Below, one piece after another: positions 54,547 to 64,000 of a stretch of 64,000 bases of DNA; position 1 is the first letter of the stretch; the number at the start of each line of letters is the position of its first letter. A program made the position numbers and the translations under genes. The notes below the pieces were generated by a model. That model was given only the letters and a program-made list of their open reading frames with translations, was not told the DNA's origin and ran no database searches. Source of the DNA: Cordilura impudica (lineage: Eukaryota; Arthropoda; Insecta; Diptera; Scathophagidae); contig OY821521.1 of NCBI GenBank assembly GCA_963682025.1, positions 51,604,016 to 51,668,015 of the forward strand, written 5' to 3'.

Positions 54547-55865
54547 ATTTTACTTATATTCTTTCACAAATAACTTTTATTTCTGATCAACAAAATAAAA
54601 AGTTCACAAAGATCAAAATTGTATATTTGAGTCAGTTCTCCGATATTACTGTAATAAACAACAACACATAAGCAAAAAAGTCAATTAATGTTCCAGAAAA
54701 ATTACTAAAACATTTATTATTTTACACTTCTGTTTCAAGACAGCAGTTTACAGAGTTTGCGCAAAGTTTGATAGGTTTTGTTTGTATGTTCACTTCTTCC
54801 AGTGAGTGTATGTAAGCTTTATTTTGTAACCCTCCTTCACAGACGTCTAGTTTTTTTTATATATCGTTTATTTGTGTTATATTTTCTTCATAAACTTGTC
54901 GTCAGAGTTAATTTACAATCATCAAAATGTAAATAAAATTGAAAATTAAATTCAATGAATAAATTGCAACTAACACTTTGAAGGAAAGAAAAAGTCATAC
55001 GAGAACTTATTTGTATCTACATATGAGTGTGTACACATGCTTTATATTCTACACTCACTTAAATAAAACACATATGAATTTATTAAAAACGAATACGAGA
55101 TGAAGCAGAGTTTTATGCAGTAAATTCTTTTGGTAATAAGTAAATTAAAATACTTCTAAAACCCGAATATTTTTTATCCATTTAGAATACAAAAAATATA
55201 AATATAAGAAGAGTTTTTCGTCGAACATACATAAAAGCCAGATTATGTTTCTCAATATTGTTTGTATACATTTGTTACTTGTAAACATATATGGGTAAAC
55301 GGTCTGCAACATGAATGATGTTTCAAAATATATAATATTTTGTAACTGTTATATATTTCATCATAGAAATCACAAAATAACCCTTTTGTTTTTTTATTTG
55401 TTCGAGCAGAAATAAGAGTTATTTTTTTAATGATTGAGTTAGAAATTAATCACTACTGTTTCGAGCAAATAAAAAAATCAAACATATGTAGGTAAAAAAT
55501 TTAGAAATCTCAAAAAAAAAAAACAATAGTGAACTTCGTTGGCATTAATATGAAATAACAAAAAACATTTTCGGTTAATTTTTTCTCACGATTCTCACAT
55601 ATTTCTTATGCAGTAATTAATTTTTATATATGCTCTAAAAATCAATAAATTACTTATTTCGCTCGAAGAGATATAAATTTAAAAAAAATTAATGATTGAG
55701 TTACATAGAAATTAATCAGACTCATCAGTAACCAAAAGCAGTAGATAGTTTGTGTGGTAAAAAGTTAAATTCATATATATATATATGCTCAAAACAACCA
55801 AATGAGAATTCAAGCAAAAAGTTATACTATTTAAGCCTCTACCTATATAACAAACTAAAATAAAA
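54547..55865. other. No gene seen
   Basis: AT-rich. It contains the partner (55270-55400) of the repeat at 53180 and two copies of AATGATTGAGTTA...GAAATTAATCA (about 55430 and 55692). No coding remnant recognised. Confidence 0.45.
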
Positions 55866-55983
55866 AAACAAAACGTGATTCTATCGGTATAATAAAAGAT
55901 GGGTCTAGATCAAATATTTTTAGTAGTTACAAACAGCAGCACAAAGTCTTTATACCCAAACCACATAGTGGAATAGGGTATAA
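55866..55983 (-). mobile_element. DINE-1-like 5' end fragment
   Basis: TCTATCGGTATAATAAAAGA, TGGGTCTAGATCAAATATTT, CAAACAGCAGCACAAAGTC, ACCACATAGTGGAATAGGGT ATA. Only the 5' ~118 bp of the element. Confidence 0.8.
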
Positions 55984-56029
55984 AAAGCAACGGGAAAAGT
56001 AATTTTTTTTCCTATAACATTCTGTAGTC

Positions 56030-56340
56030 CAATATTATTAATTATTGTATATTGATTATACCAATCAGCTACAATTATTTTTGAATAACTCATTATGCCT
56101 TAAGGCATGTCCGTCTGTCTGTCTGTCCATTTAAACATTGTAACTAAACTACAGGTCACTTTTGTAAGGAATTACAATAAAAATTTTACTTCTGATTTTA
56201 ACTAAAATCAAACTAAGACCCAGACAATTGTACATCTCGATCAAATTTGTTAAAGGTATTCATTTTTTCGATCGCTATATATGTTCATAGTGGAACCATT
56301 TTTTAACTAGTGGCCAGACCATATAAACTTAATACATAAT
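56030..56340 (+). mobile_element. Strongly diverged DINE-like fragment
   Basis: GGCATGTCCGTCTGTCTGTC with TGTCCATTTAAACATTGTAA, CTAAACTACAGGTCACTTTT and ACATCTCGATCAAATTTG follow the order of the DINE-1-like consensus (GTCC tract, CTTGTAATCAAACTACAGGTCG). Ends are not clear. Confidence 0.55.
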
Positions 56341-56442
56341 ACGGGCGAAAAATACATAAGAATCTATTAATATCATTAAATAATAAGACGCTATCAGCGT
56401 TGCCGTTGGTTATTTGTAACCAAAATCGTGTAGAGGATATAT

Positions 56443-57205
56443 CTGTGGTTTTCTAGAATAACCGCGTATGTCTGAAATCAAAATGTTCAGGGGAGCCAAA
56501 AAACGTTATATTTGAAATTATTGGCTCGATATAAAGTTTTTAGAGCTTTTTTTTAACAGTCCTGTAGATATGGGCAATAAATACTTTATATAAAATTTTG
56601 GGTCAAAAATCTTCAGAGGAATAGATCCTAGAGAAGGACGAAAAAAACAATATATAAATAACACTTAAAGTGTGTGCAGATAAAACAACTTATGTCGACA
56701 AACGTCGTTTTCTTTGAAAAAGAAAACTACCAATGCATCCACCCATGCAGACATAAGTTGTTGTTGCTTGAAAAAAGGATCTTTTGTTCGTCAACAATAA
56801 GTCAACGGAACTTAGGATGAGAATATAACAACGTATCAAGAATAATAGTGACAAAAATAACAGAAATAAACACACAAGTTTTTATAAGTGCTTATAAACT
56901 GAAAAATAATCCAAATTATTTTGCATTTTTTTCATTAATAACAACGTATGTCGCTATGTGTCGTTTTTTGAAATAATAATTTGTCAGCGATCAAACGTGG
57001 GTTGACATACGGCGATAGTGCTGCAAATTAATTTTATAAACATTTAAGTTACGTCGTTATTTAAAGAAAAAACTCAGAAATGGTCAGTATTTTTTTTTTT
57101 TTTTTAATTTAACACATGTAAAGAGTGTTAAAAATTAATATATCTGGCATCGTTAACTCAAAACTGACAAAAATTGACATACGCGGTTATTCCAGAAAAC
57201 CACAG
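56443..57205. mobile_element. MITE with 30 bp terminal inverted repeats, inserted in a DINE-like element
   Basis: Left repeat 56443-56472 (starts CTGTGGTTTTCTAGAATAAC) and right repeat 57176-57205 match at 29 of 30. ATATAT flanks both sides (56437-56442 and 57206-57211). Removing one copy restores the DINE sequence GGATATATCAGTTTTT. An inner inverted pair ACAACTTATGTC / GACATAAGTTGT lies at about 56685-56761. The minus-strand frame 56875-56690 is unrecognised. Class open: TA, or a longer duplication. Confidence 0.8.
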
Positions 57206-57459
57206 ATATATCAGTTTTTCATTGTCTTTGTAACTCTTCGAAAAATCCATTTGCGACCCCTTAACGTATATATATTCCTCATCTTGATGACAACTCGAGT
57301 CGATATAGCGATGTGCGCAATATGACAATATTATTTGCCATTATTTCGAGTAGGTTGCTATTGAAAATGGGGTAAATCGGGCATCATTGTGCCAAAATAT
57401 GATAAAAAAAAATGAAGACACCTCTAAAAAATTTTAAAAAATTCAATGTGTCTGTTGAG

Positions 57460-57559
57460 TCTTTACACTATCAAATTGTTACACTTTTTAAATATTTTGT
57501 TTACATTTGTCTTTACACTATCAAATTGTTACACTTTTTAAATATTTTGTTTAAATTTG
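57460..57559. repeat. 50 bp tandem duplication
   Basis: TCTTTACACTATCAAATTGT followed by TACACTTTTTAAATATTTTG TTT occurs twice head to tail (57460-57509, 57510-57559) with about one difference. It lies within the DINE-like copy. Confidence 0.92.
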
Positions 57560-57647
57560 TTATAAGTACTGCAATTATACCAGATATTAATGTAAACGTA
57601 GAACCCATGTGCAAGGTATCAAAGATCCGGCACAACACCCTTACTTG

Positions 57648-58734
57648 TTTAGTTTTGGTAACTTTTTTTGGAAATCAAAAATATATATATTTTTTTGTAT
57701 TTTAGTTTATAAATTTGCAAATCATGTTTTTAAGATTCATTCGATAGTAAAGATTGTTATACATGCGTTTTTATTAGTTAGGTTGTTTCGATAACTCCGT
57801 TATGTATTTTGTTTTACAAAATAATCAACACTGGATTACCAAAACTTGCATGACTGTTTTAATTGGCGCCATTTTATCATTAAAACAAATTACTCTGAAT
57901 TGAACAATTTCTAAGTAAGGGTCGGTGGTAAAAAAGAAACAAATTTTGGTGTTAAATATTTTTATTGTCCGTAAAACTGAACTATGTCTGCAAGAAAGTA
58001 ACTTGTCCAACATGTCCAAAAAAAAAAATGAAATTAAAATATTTATTATCTTTTCATACATAACTGTTAAAAGAAATTTCAAAACGCTTTGACTTTTCAA
58101 GAAAACATTTAAAACATCTTCCCATAACAACACCAAATCAAGTTTTAAATAATTTAGAAATTACTTTGGAGTCTTTATTGTCATCTTTTCCAAACTTAAC
58201 AGGCGGTAATGAAGAAAACAGTTTAAGTCGATGAAAAGTATTAAATACAAAAATGGAATTGAAGCAAAATATTTGAAAGATCGAAATTATTTTGCTCAAA
58301 ATTAGCTAACATTTAAAAAATTTATTTTAATAAAAATTCAAATTTCAAAATACACTTAATAATATAATGCAACCAAAAAATTGTGCAGAAATCAAAATGA
58401 TTCACAATATGTGTGGTCGATCAAAGAGATGTTTTAACGTTGTCGAATAATTTTTTTTATCTCAAATAACAAAGTGATGAACTTTACCTGGAACTAATTT
58501 ATTGATCTCTATTTGTAATAAAATTTCATTTAAGCTTTTTAAGTAATTTAGTATTTAATGTGCAAAAGAATTTCCTTTTTGTTTTGATTTTTTGTTAACT
58601 CTGAAGTAAAAATTTTTATAATAATTAAATTTAAATAATAAATATGTTAATATATTTGAATAAAAAATAAATAATCTAACTCACAAAAACAAAGCTTTTA
58701 TTAAAACTCTTTCTTTCCTTATGCATATGAGTTT
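57648..58734. other. No gene recognised
   Basis: A 103-codon minus frame (58136-57825, MVLLWEDVLNVFLKSQSVLK...) has no motif or neighbour that supports it. The rest is AT-rich. Confidence 0.4.
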
Positions 58735-59145
58735 TGAAAATCTCCGTGACTGCGTGTGACTATCTTGAAATTAATCTTTGGCCACAAGAAGTCTATGGAC
58801 AAAGTTTCAGATCGATCGGATGAGGGGAAGTGAGGTTTTAATCTCTCCGTGACTGTACGTGACTATGTCAAAGTGTACCTTTTTCACAGCAAGTCTATCG
58901 ACCAAGTTTCAGATCGATCAGATGAAAGGAAATGACATTTAGATCACTCCGTGACTGTGCGTGACTATGCGTGACTGTGCGTGACTATGCGTGACTGTGC
59001 GTGACTACCCCAAAATTATTCTGTAGTCACAACAAGACTATTGGCGAAGTTTCAGATCAATTGGATAAGGGGGAATGGGGTTGACCCAAGATATACAGAC
59101 AGACCGACAGACAGACAGAGAGTATGAGTTAAAAGAAAGAGTTAA
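58735..59145 (+). repeat. Tandem ~105-130 bp repeat with GTGACT core, plus CAGA tail
   Basis: Three units of TCCGTGACTGYRYGTGACTA ... CACAAGAAGTCTATGGACAA / AGTTTCAGATCGATCGGATG AG. The third has an expanded (GCGTGACTRT)n run at about 58945-59008. It ends with GGGGTTGACCC, (CAGA)n and GAGTATGAGTTAAAAG. Related sequences: 20255-20400 (reverse) and 2690-2755. Probably the body of a dispersed element. Confidence 0.7.
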
Positions 59146-59204
59146 AAAAATTTATTTTTGTTAAAAAAATTTTATTTTTTTTAAGCTAGTATTTTTTTTT
59201 AATT

Positions 59205-59745
59205 TTGTCAACAATGGACACTATCCTGAACCTATTTTCCATATAAGCTTTTGTCGACCATAAGACAATCAGTATTGAAATTCCGTGAAAATCAGATAAC
59301 GTTCAGACCTCCGTAAAAAATATCCATCATGAGATTATCTAAATTATTTATTATGTTTATAGTGTCCATGAATGAGTTATACATATATTAACCATATAGC
59401 ACCACTTTTAGTTGTCCCCATATAAAACTGCTTCAAGCTCTTCACTTCAATGTACTAAATAACAAAAATATTTTTTTAAAATTTGTTTTAATATGTTTTT
59501 GAAAAAATTATTGAATTTTGTAAATACAAATATGATCAGTCCATTTTTTAATCTAGTCCCATTATAAAAATACCATCCGATATGAACTTTTTCATGCCGG
59601 TAGGCCACAAAATAATAACAACGACAAATTTACTCATTTCTAAGTCGTATCATATACCCTTAACAGACATGGAACCTCAAATGATTAGACTGGTTAACTA
59701 TACCCATAAACAATCTCTATGATATGCTTTACTTTTTGCGGATAT
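59205..59745 (+). mobile_element. Diverged DINE-1-like element
   Basis: CATATAAGCTTTTGTCGACC ATAAG, GAAAATCAGATAACGTTCAG, CAAATATGATCAGTCCATTT, ATACCATCCGATATGAACTT TTTCAT follow the DINE-1-like consensus in order. Both termini are eroded; the right end near CTACTTGTAATTC may be a CTTACTTG remnant. Confidence 0.65.
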
Positions 59746-59965
59746 CACCTACTTGTAATTCAAATTTGAACTCTTCACTAAATGTTATTGAGTTCTATTG
59801 AATTTGTGTCCAGAATTGTCGTTCCTTTGCCCACAACAATCGTATTTACTTTTGGACTTTAGTAAGCAAGAGCTTCCATTTGGCCTTCAAATTGTTAAAA
59901 TTTTTTATGTGTAAACATCTATACGCGCAGGGGGATAAATTTCTATTTCACAATGCAATCACAAA

Positions 59966-60001
59966 AACAGCGTAACATGTGAGCTCCCATGTTACGCTGT
60001 T
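59966..60001. repeat. Perfect 14 bp hairpin
   Basis: AACAGCGTAACATG (59966-59979), loop TGAGCTCC, CATGTTACGCTGTT (59988-60001). Role unknown. Confidence 0.9.
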
Positions 60002-60284
60002 AGCCGTAAGACAAATTGGTGTGACTTATGATTGTATTGGTGAAAAAATTATGATATAAAACTGTTTCAGCTAATCCAACAACCCTTTGCTGTAAAACGA
60101 CAAAAATTTCACAATATAAACGTATAACATATACATAATTCAACAACCCCTGCAGTTGTTTGCTATAAGTGATACATAGATGACGCTTTCTGTTTCATTT
60201 TAAAAAAGTATATGAAAAATCTTTAATTACAAGATGTTTACACATCTCCCCTGTGATCGGACTCACATAATTTTTTTTGTAACT

Positions 60285-60657
60285 TGTAATATCCAAAATC
60301 CAGCTTTTTCAAACACTTTCGGGATGTTTCTCATCCAAGAGGTTTTCCAATTGCTGCTGACCACTCTGCAGCCAAGTTTCTAACTGTTTCTCTTCTATTA
60401 TTCGTCGTATAATATTTAAATATTTAAAGATCCGATATCACGTTGGGTAATACGATAGCTGAAGTATTTCCACGTTTTTTGGTATTGGGCTCAATTGAAT
60501 TATTATTATTATTTTTTTTTAATTCAACAAAAGATTGCACACTAGATTTTGAAAGGCCCAATTTTGTAGCAATAGCTTGAAGACTTTTTACACTTTTTAC
60601 TTATTTGTATTATTAAATTTTGAATATCGGCCGATATTAGCTCTTTCCACGCACCAT
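60285..60657 (-). pseudogene. Tc1/mariner-family transposase N-terminus, broken
   Basis: From ATG at 60657: MVRGK then stops. In frame downstream: VKSLQAIATKLGLSKSSVQS FVELKK (helix-turn-helix), PNTKKRG, and NRRETVRNLAAEWSAAIGKP with a stop, ETSRKCLKKLDFGYYKLQKK. The pattern kSl..IA..lglSkssVq..v, NRR.t.rdLaaeWs..igkpvs.eT.rr.L...Gf.y.k..kk matches the paired-like DNA-binding region of Tc1/Tc3-type transposases. The catalytic part is absent. Several stops. Confidence 0.7.
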
Positions 60658-60963
60658 TTTTTTATTAGATTATTTTTTTATTTTACATCTCTTTTATGAT
60701 CAAATCGATGCTTGACTTAATTAAAATTACAAAAGAGAATAAATTTATGAAAAATAACGGAACTTTCTATACCATACGAATTAATAATGGTTATATTGGA
60801 TATGTTGTATTTTTAGGAACTTTCTTAAAACAGGGTTGCATTAAAAGAAAATAATTACGAACAGTGTTTCTTAAAAAACTATAGCTAAATTCTATAATTC
60901 ACAAAACTTAATTGATTTTTATTATTGTCAAAAAAAAAAAATATCACACGTACGTATTAATAA

Positions 60964-61008
60964 TGTTTAGATTATGCTTATTTTCTATATTCAATTATGA
61001 CCTCATAA
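60964..61008 (+). mobile_element. DINE-1-like fragment, left of an insertion
   Basis: TGTTTAGATTATGCTTATTT with TCTATATTCAATTATGACCT corresponds to GGTTTATGCTTATTTTCTAT ATCCAATTAGTTGGACC of full copies. It continues at 62640-62695 after the inserted element. Confidence 0.5.
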
Positions 61009-61345
61009 TGCGTTTATATTTAAGCAAAATCTAGTATATACGAGATTTCGAGCTCAATCTAGCTCAGTTTTACCAGATTTCCCATACAAAACAAAATCTA
61101 GCTCGTTACTAGATTTTAGCGAAATCTTCCAAAATCTTGTCAAACTTGGCCACTACCAAATGATACTACTGTGTATTTTTAATATCGTAGTAAAAAATTA
61201 CAACGCAGTGATTAAAAATTCACATAAAAATAGACAAAAAGTAAACAAATCGAAGACGAAAAGGAAAAAAATATTTATTTATTTAATGAATTACTATACA
61301 ATAATTGTGAAAGGAGCACGAGAACTGAGCTTTTCATATGTAACA

Positions 61346-61712
61346 TCTCTAATGTTAATAGGCTAGGCGATTTCTTGTGACCGATGTTTTGTTCTACCAT
61401 TTTATCCCGATTTTGACCAAGCGTATATTATTTGAAAGGTATTTCTTTTTAGCTGTTCATTAGATTTACAGATTTTTAAATTTTTTCCTTTATTTTGAGT
61501 AAATTGCATTTAAAATCGCTACTAACACATACATAAAGTTATGCATATGCTATGTGTGTTTTATTAAATTTGTTAATGTGTTTGTTAATGAGTTTGTTAT
61601 CTTCATTCACAATAACAACAAACTATAAAAGTGTTGGTTTGTGAATTGGCTAAGTTGAATAATAAAGCTGGCTAGAAATTGCACTCGAATTTCGAGCGCT
61701 GGAATCTGCTAG
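61346..61712 (+). mobile_element. Helitron copy 7, full length (plus strand)
   Basis: 5' A|TCTCTAATGTTAATAGGC, then TAGGCGATTTCTTGTGACCG, TTATGCATATGCTATGTGTG, and the 3' end ACTCGAATTTCGAGCG, CTGGAATCTGCTAG|T. The clearest copy for both termini: TC start, palindrome, 12 bases, CTAG, A/T flanks. Confidence 0.88.
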
Positions 61713-61917
61713 TATAATTAATTACAAAATTTTGTTTTTGTTTTTAATATTACAACATTTGTGTTTAATTTTCTTCTTGTGTTAAATACAATTAATAATT
61801 AAAAAGATTACAATTGTGTTACTTATTTATTCCCTGTAAAGGTGATAGTCATAAGTAAACTCTTCGTATTAGTTTGTCAGGTATCATTAACGACCTCATT
61901 ATGGTTGTTTAAGAAGT

Positions 61918-62402
61918 TCCTTTATCTTTGTATCATTTAGAGCCAAATCTTCTTCAAATAGCTCTCCAAGCGTCAATACAAAAGTTTGTAAAATGAGACA
62001 TACAGTAGCTTTAGATGCTCCAAACATCTGGGCTATGAACGCATATGCGGAAGATGACTTGACACAGTAAAGGGCAATAGCAATTCATATTTGAAGGGTG
62101 ATGCATTTTCTATACTGTATAGATTTTGTTCATTGCCGTCATTTTTGAACAAAGAAACTGAAATGGTTGGCGGCTCATTCTACAGTTTTAAATGAAAGTT
62201 TTGTCCGACATAACAGGAACGTTCCGCTCCCAAAAAGAACCATGTTGAGTTTATAATAAAAAAAATTTTTAGTAATTGAAAAGTTAATATTTTTTATAAT
62301 TGTGGAAAACACATTTGTTTTTGCTGTTGAAATAATACATTTAACAAATGCGGATGTTTTTATATTACGCAAACTTTTTATTTCAGATTGTGCATTTTTC
62401 AT
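61918..62402 (-). pseudogene. PIF/Harbinger (HARBI1-like) transposase N-terminal region, broken
   Basis: From 62402: MKNAQSEIKSLRNIKTS ... LSFKTVE, stop, then MSRQPFQFLCSKM (f.rMSrqtFe.Lc...l). After a frame change: IAIALYCVKSSSAYAFIAQM with FGASKATVCLILQTFVLTLG, matching AIaL.cL.ss..yr.iA..FGvsksTVc.il..f, the helix-turn-helix of HARBI1-type nucleases. The DDE domain is absent. At least two stops and one frameshift. Confidence 0.55.
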
Positions 62403-62639
62403 TTTTGATATAACAATAAAATCCGTTGTTTTTTATAATTTCACATATTTCCTATTATTATAAATATTTTCAGTATTTCTAGTTTATATGTTTTATTTTA
62501 ATCAGCTGTTTATTGTTGTGGAAACAAAATCTCACAAAATGTCAAAAAAGTTAGATGTAAACGGTATAGATTTTGAAATAGATTTCAACTAAAATCTACT
62601 AGATTTTCCCTAGATGTAAAAGCACTATCAGCAATGTTA

Positions 62640-62695
62640 GATTTAAGACCCTATTTCGAAACTCGTGGTATAGGGTATCTTACTTGTTTTATATA
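62640..62695 (+). mobile_element. DINE-1-like 3' end, right of the insertion
   Basis: GACCCTATTTCGAAACTCGT GGTATAGGGTATC then TTACTTGTTTT: the 3' terminus with the hairpin deleted. It forms a pair with 60964-61008 around the Harbinger-like relic. Confidence 0.6.
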
Positions 62696-63544
62696 CAGCA
62701 CTCATAATTCTTACTCAATAATCTTATTGTCTCTGTATTTTTTTCAATCATCAAAATCAAATTATTAATAAAAATTATCTACCAACTAAATTCAGTAACC
62801 ACCATTTTATAGGCCTTAAAAATTGTTTTTTTCATTAAGAATGAACTATTTTAAAGTTCATCTTATGAATATTTACACTTATGTAAACATACTGGTACTT
62901 ATACAAGACTACAAGCTCTGTAGCTAACAAAAAGATATTCTTAAATGTAATGAATTTGATTTGTATCTCTAAGATACAATTACTTGATTTTAGTTCGTTT
63001 CTATGTATTTATAAAATTTACACACATTAAAAAAAATTGTTTATTATTGTGGCACGCAATCATATGTTGCAGCCTAGCTATACACAAACAAACACACAGC
63101 TCCTACACTTATGTTCAATTTCTATGAGAACGGACTACTCCTTACTAATAAATAGTTGGATATGCTGTACACATTAATAATCAAAAATATAAATTTTCAG
63201 CATACATATTATTATATGAATATGAATTTCAACAGACATTAAAAAACAACAAAAAAAAAAAAATAGATTTCTCGTACATTTATGGAATGGGAATGTGGCT
63301 CGACTTAAAATGTAGTTGATGGCGCATGTTATTCAATGATGTATGAAGATTTTATAAACTACTCGTATGAACATCTACGAGTCTATAAACATGCAATCGT
63401 TGTAATTGACGTGATGGAATTGAAAAATTTTTGATTTTATTAGTGAAGTTAGAATAGCATCTACTTAGTATTTGACGTGTTAGCTGGCATCAGAGTTTTA
63501 AGGGAATTCGAGAAATTAAAAGCAAGTAATAATAATAACAATTG
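62696..63544. other. No gene seen
   Basis: AT-rich with small A-runs. No recognised repeat or coding remnant. Confidence 0.45.
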
Positions 63545-64000
63545 AGAAAATTATAATCGGTCTAGACTATCTAAACGATTCCCAATATCATGAGTCCAGA
63601 GAAAGGCTAAGAAGATATAGAAAATACTTACACTAAATTTAAATTAAATTTTTATGAATTTGTGGCCTGCAGATATAAATGATATTTATATATGAAAACT
63701 ATATCGAAAAATGAACCGATCATGACCATGTTCTGTAAAGTCACTTATACTTTACAGAAACGAATACAAACCAAATTTGAGAAATATCTGTGCTATATTT
63801 TTGTTTTCTGAAAGATTTAAGTGAAGATCGGGATGCAGTTTTCTGTGGAGTACTACAGAGTTTATTTTTAGACGACTGATTAATGGTTGTATAAACATTT
63901 GACCGCGATGATAGTTTGGATCATGGACCAATTTAAGTCGATCTCACAGGGATCATTTGTATGGTGAGTAAGTTTTAACATGTACCGATTTTCACCAATT
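63545..64000 (-). mobile_element. DINE-1-like element, cut by the window end
   Basis: GAAAATTATAATCGGTCTAG then ACTATC (decayed hairpin), GACCGATCATGACCATGTTC, AAGATTTAAGTGAAGATCGG, CACAGGGATCATTTGTATGG, and ACATGTACCGATTTTCACCA at the edge. More diverged than the copies at 12211 and 24128. Confidence 0.8.

Larger units (their letters stand above)
56404..57647 (+). mobile_element. Second DINE-like family, copy split by a MITE
   Basis: Left part ...AATCGTGTAGAGG at 56404-56436, right part CAGTTTTTCATTGTCTTTGT from 57212 with GCGACCCCTTAACGTATATA, GTCGATATAGCGATG, GGGCATCATTGTGCCAAA, and the end CGGCACAACACCCTTACTTG (57647). The same blocks occur in order at 54064-54546. The central (GTCC)n part is deleted. 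Interrupted by 56443-57205. Confidence 0.7.
61009..62624 (-). mobile_element. Harbinger-like transposon relic inserted in a DINE fragment
   Basis: Ends TGCGTTTATATTTAAGCAAA (61009) and, reversed, TGCTTTTACATCTAGGGAAA (to 62624), both followed by ATCTAGTA: a 28 bp imperfect inverted repeat with about 6 mismatches. The motif AATCTAG recurs several times near both ends. A HARBI1-like coding remnant is on the minus strand and a Helitron is nested at 61346-61712. No clean 3 bp duplication (TAA/CTA). Confidence 0.5.

Noticed and set aside
57825..58136. 103-codon minus frame MVLLWEDVLNVFLKSQ...
   Set aside because: No motif, no splice or start support, AT-rich composition; chance frame cannot be excluded.

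Overview
The window is AT-rich, intron- and repeat-dominated nuclear DNA of a higher fly (Diptera; my best guess is a calyptrate such as a blow, flesh or house/stable fly). The basis is the dense DINE-1/INE-1-like repeats (TATACCC...GGTTTGGGTATAATG at one end, a TAGTCGGTCTAGACCGACTA hairpin then CTTACTTG at the other), Helitrons, mariner/Tc1, hAT, Chapaev-like and Harbinger-like relics, and AT-rich 5' leaders with canonical GT splice donors. There are no bacterial operons, no convincing tRNA or rRNA genes and no CRISPR array.

Host coding signal is sparse. Two short start-codon exons lie on the + strand (8102-8217 and 41663-41712). Both end in a canonical GTAAGT donor in the same phase, so they are best read as alternative first coding exons of one gene whose shared body lies to the right of the window. 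A third, much weaker candidate is at 34918-34974. Most of the window would then be the long 5' intron of that gene. I could not name the gene.

Layout: 1-4145, an ~18 bp TTTTTTAAGAAAAGGTAC-like satellite broken up by DINE fragments, a long hairpin and a LINE 3' end. 4200-7050, a decayed non-LTR retrotransposon (minus). 8044-8217, host exon. 8966-12976, clustered Helitrons and DINEs plus a mariner relic. 13010-14894, a Chapaev-like transposon with 120 bp terminal repeats. 15268-15993, a foldback element with a perfect 8 bp target duplication. 17661-22985, a hAT element nested in a TA-flanked element, then a 3.8 kb tandem duplication with an internal deletion. 24128-24917, DINE. 25085-29390, the main satellite array. 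29769-33665, an element with 8 bp target duplication that contains a TTAA-flanked transposon with a three-exon transposase gene. 33804-35880, a long inverted repeat around a leader-like sequence. 36685-37489, a 402 bp tandem duplication. 41663-41712, host exon. 42930-45955, more satellite and a second higher-order array. 46490-46940, RNase H end of another LINE. 47515-64000, many small nested elements, including relics of Harbinger (MADF and HARBI1-like), Tc1 and an unclassified transposase.

Every transposase or reverse transcriptase I could read carries stops or frameshifts. The most intact is the TTAA element at 30040-33413 (two stops and one frameshift). The best candidates for something under-described are that TTAA element, the Chapaev-like element with a RAG1-like heptamer at its ends, and the foldback family with its candidate autonomous relative at 51591-52926. 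All family assignments come from reading motifs by eye; no search was run.
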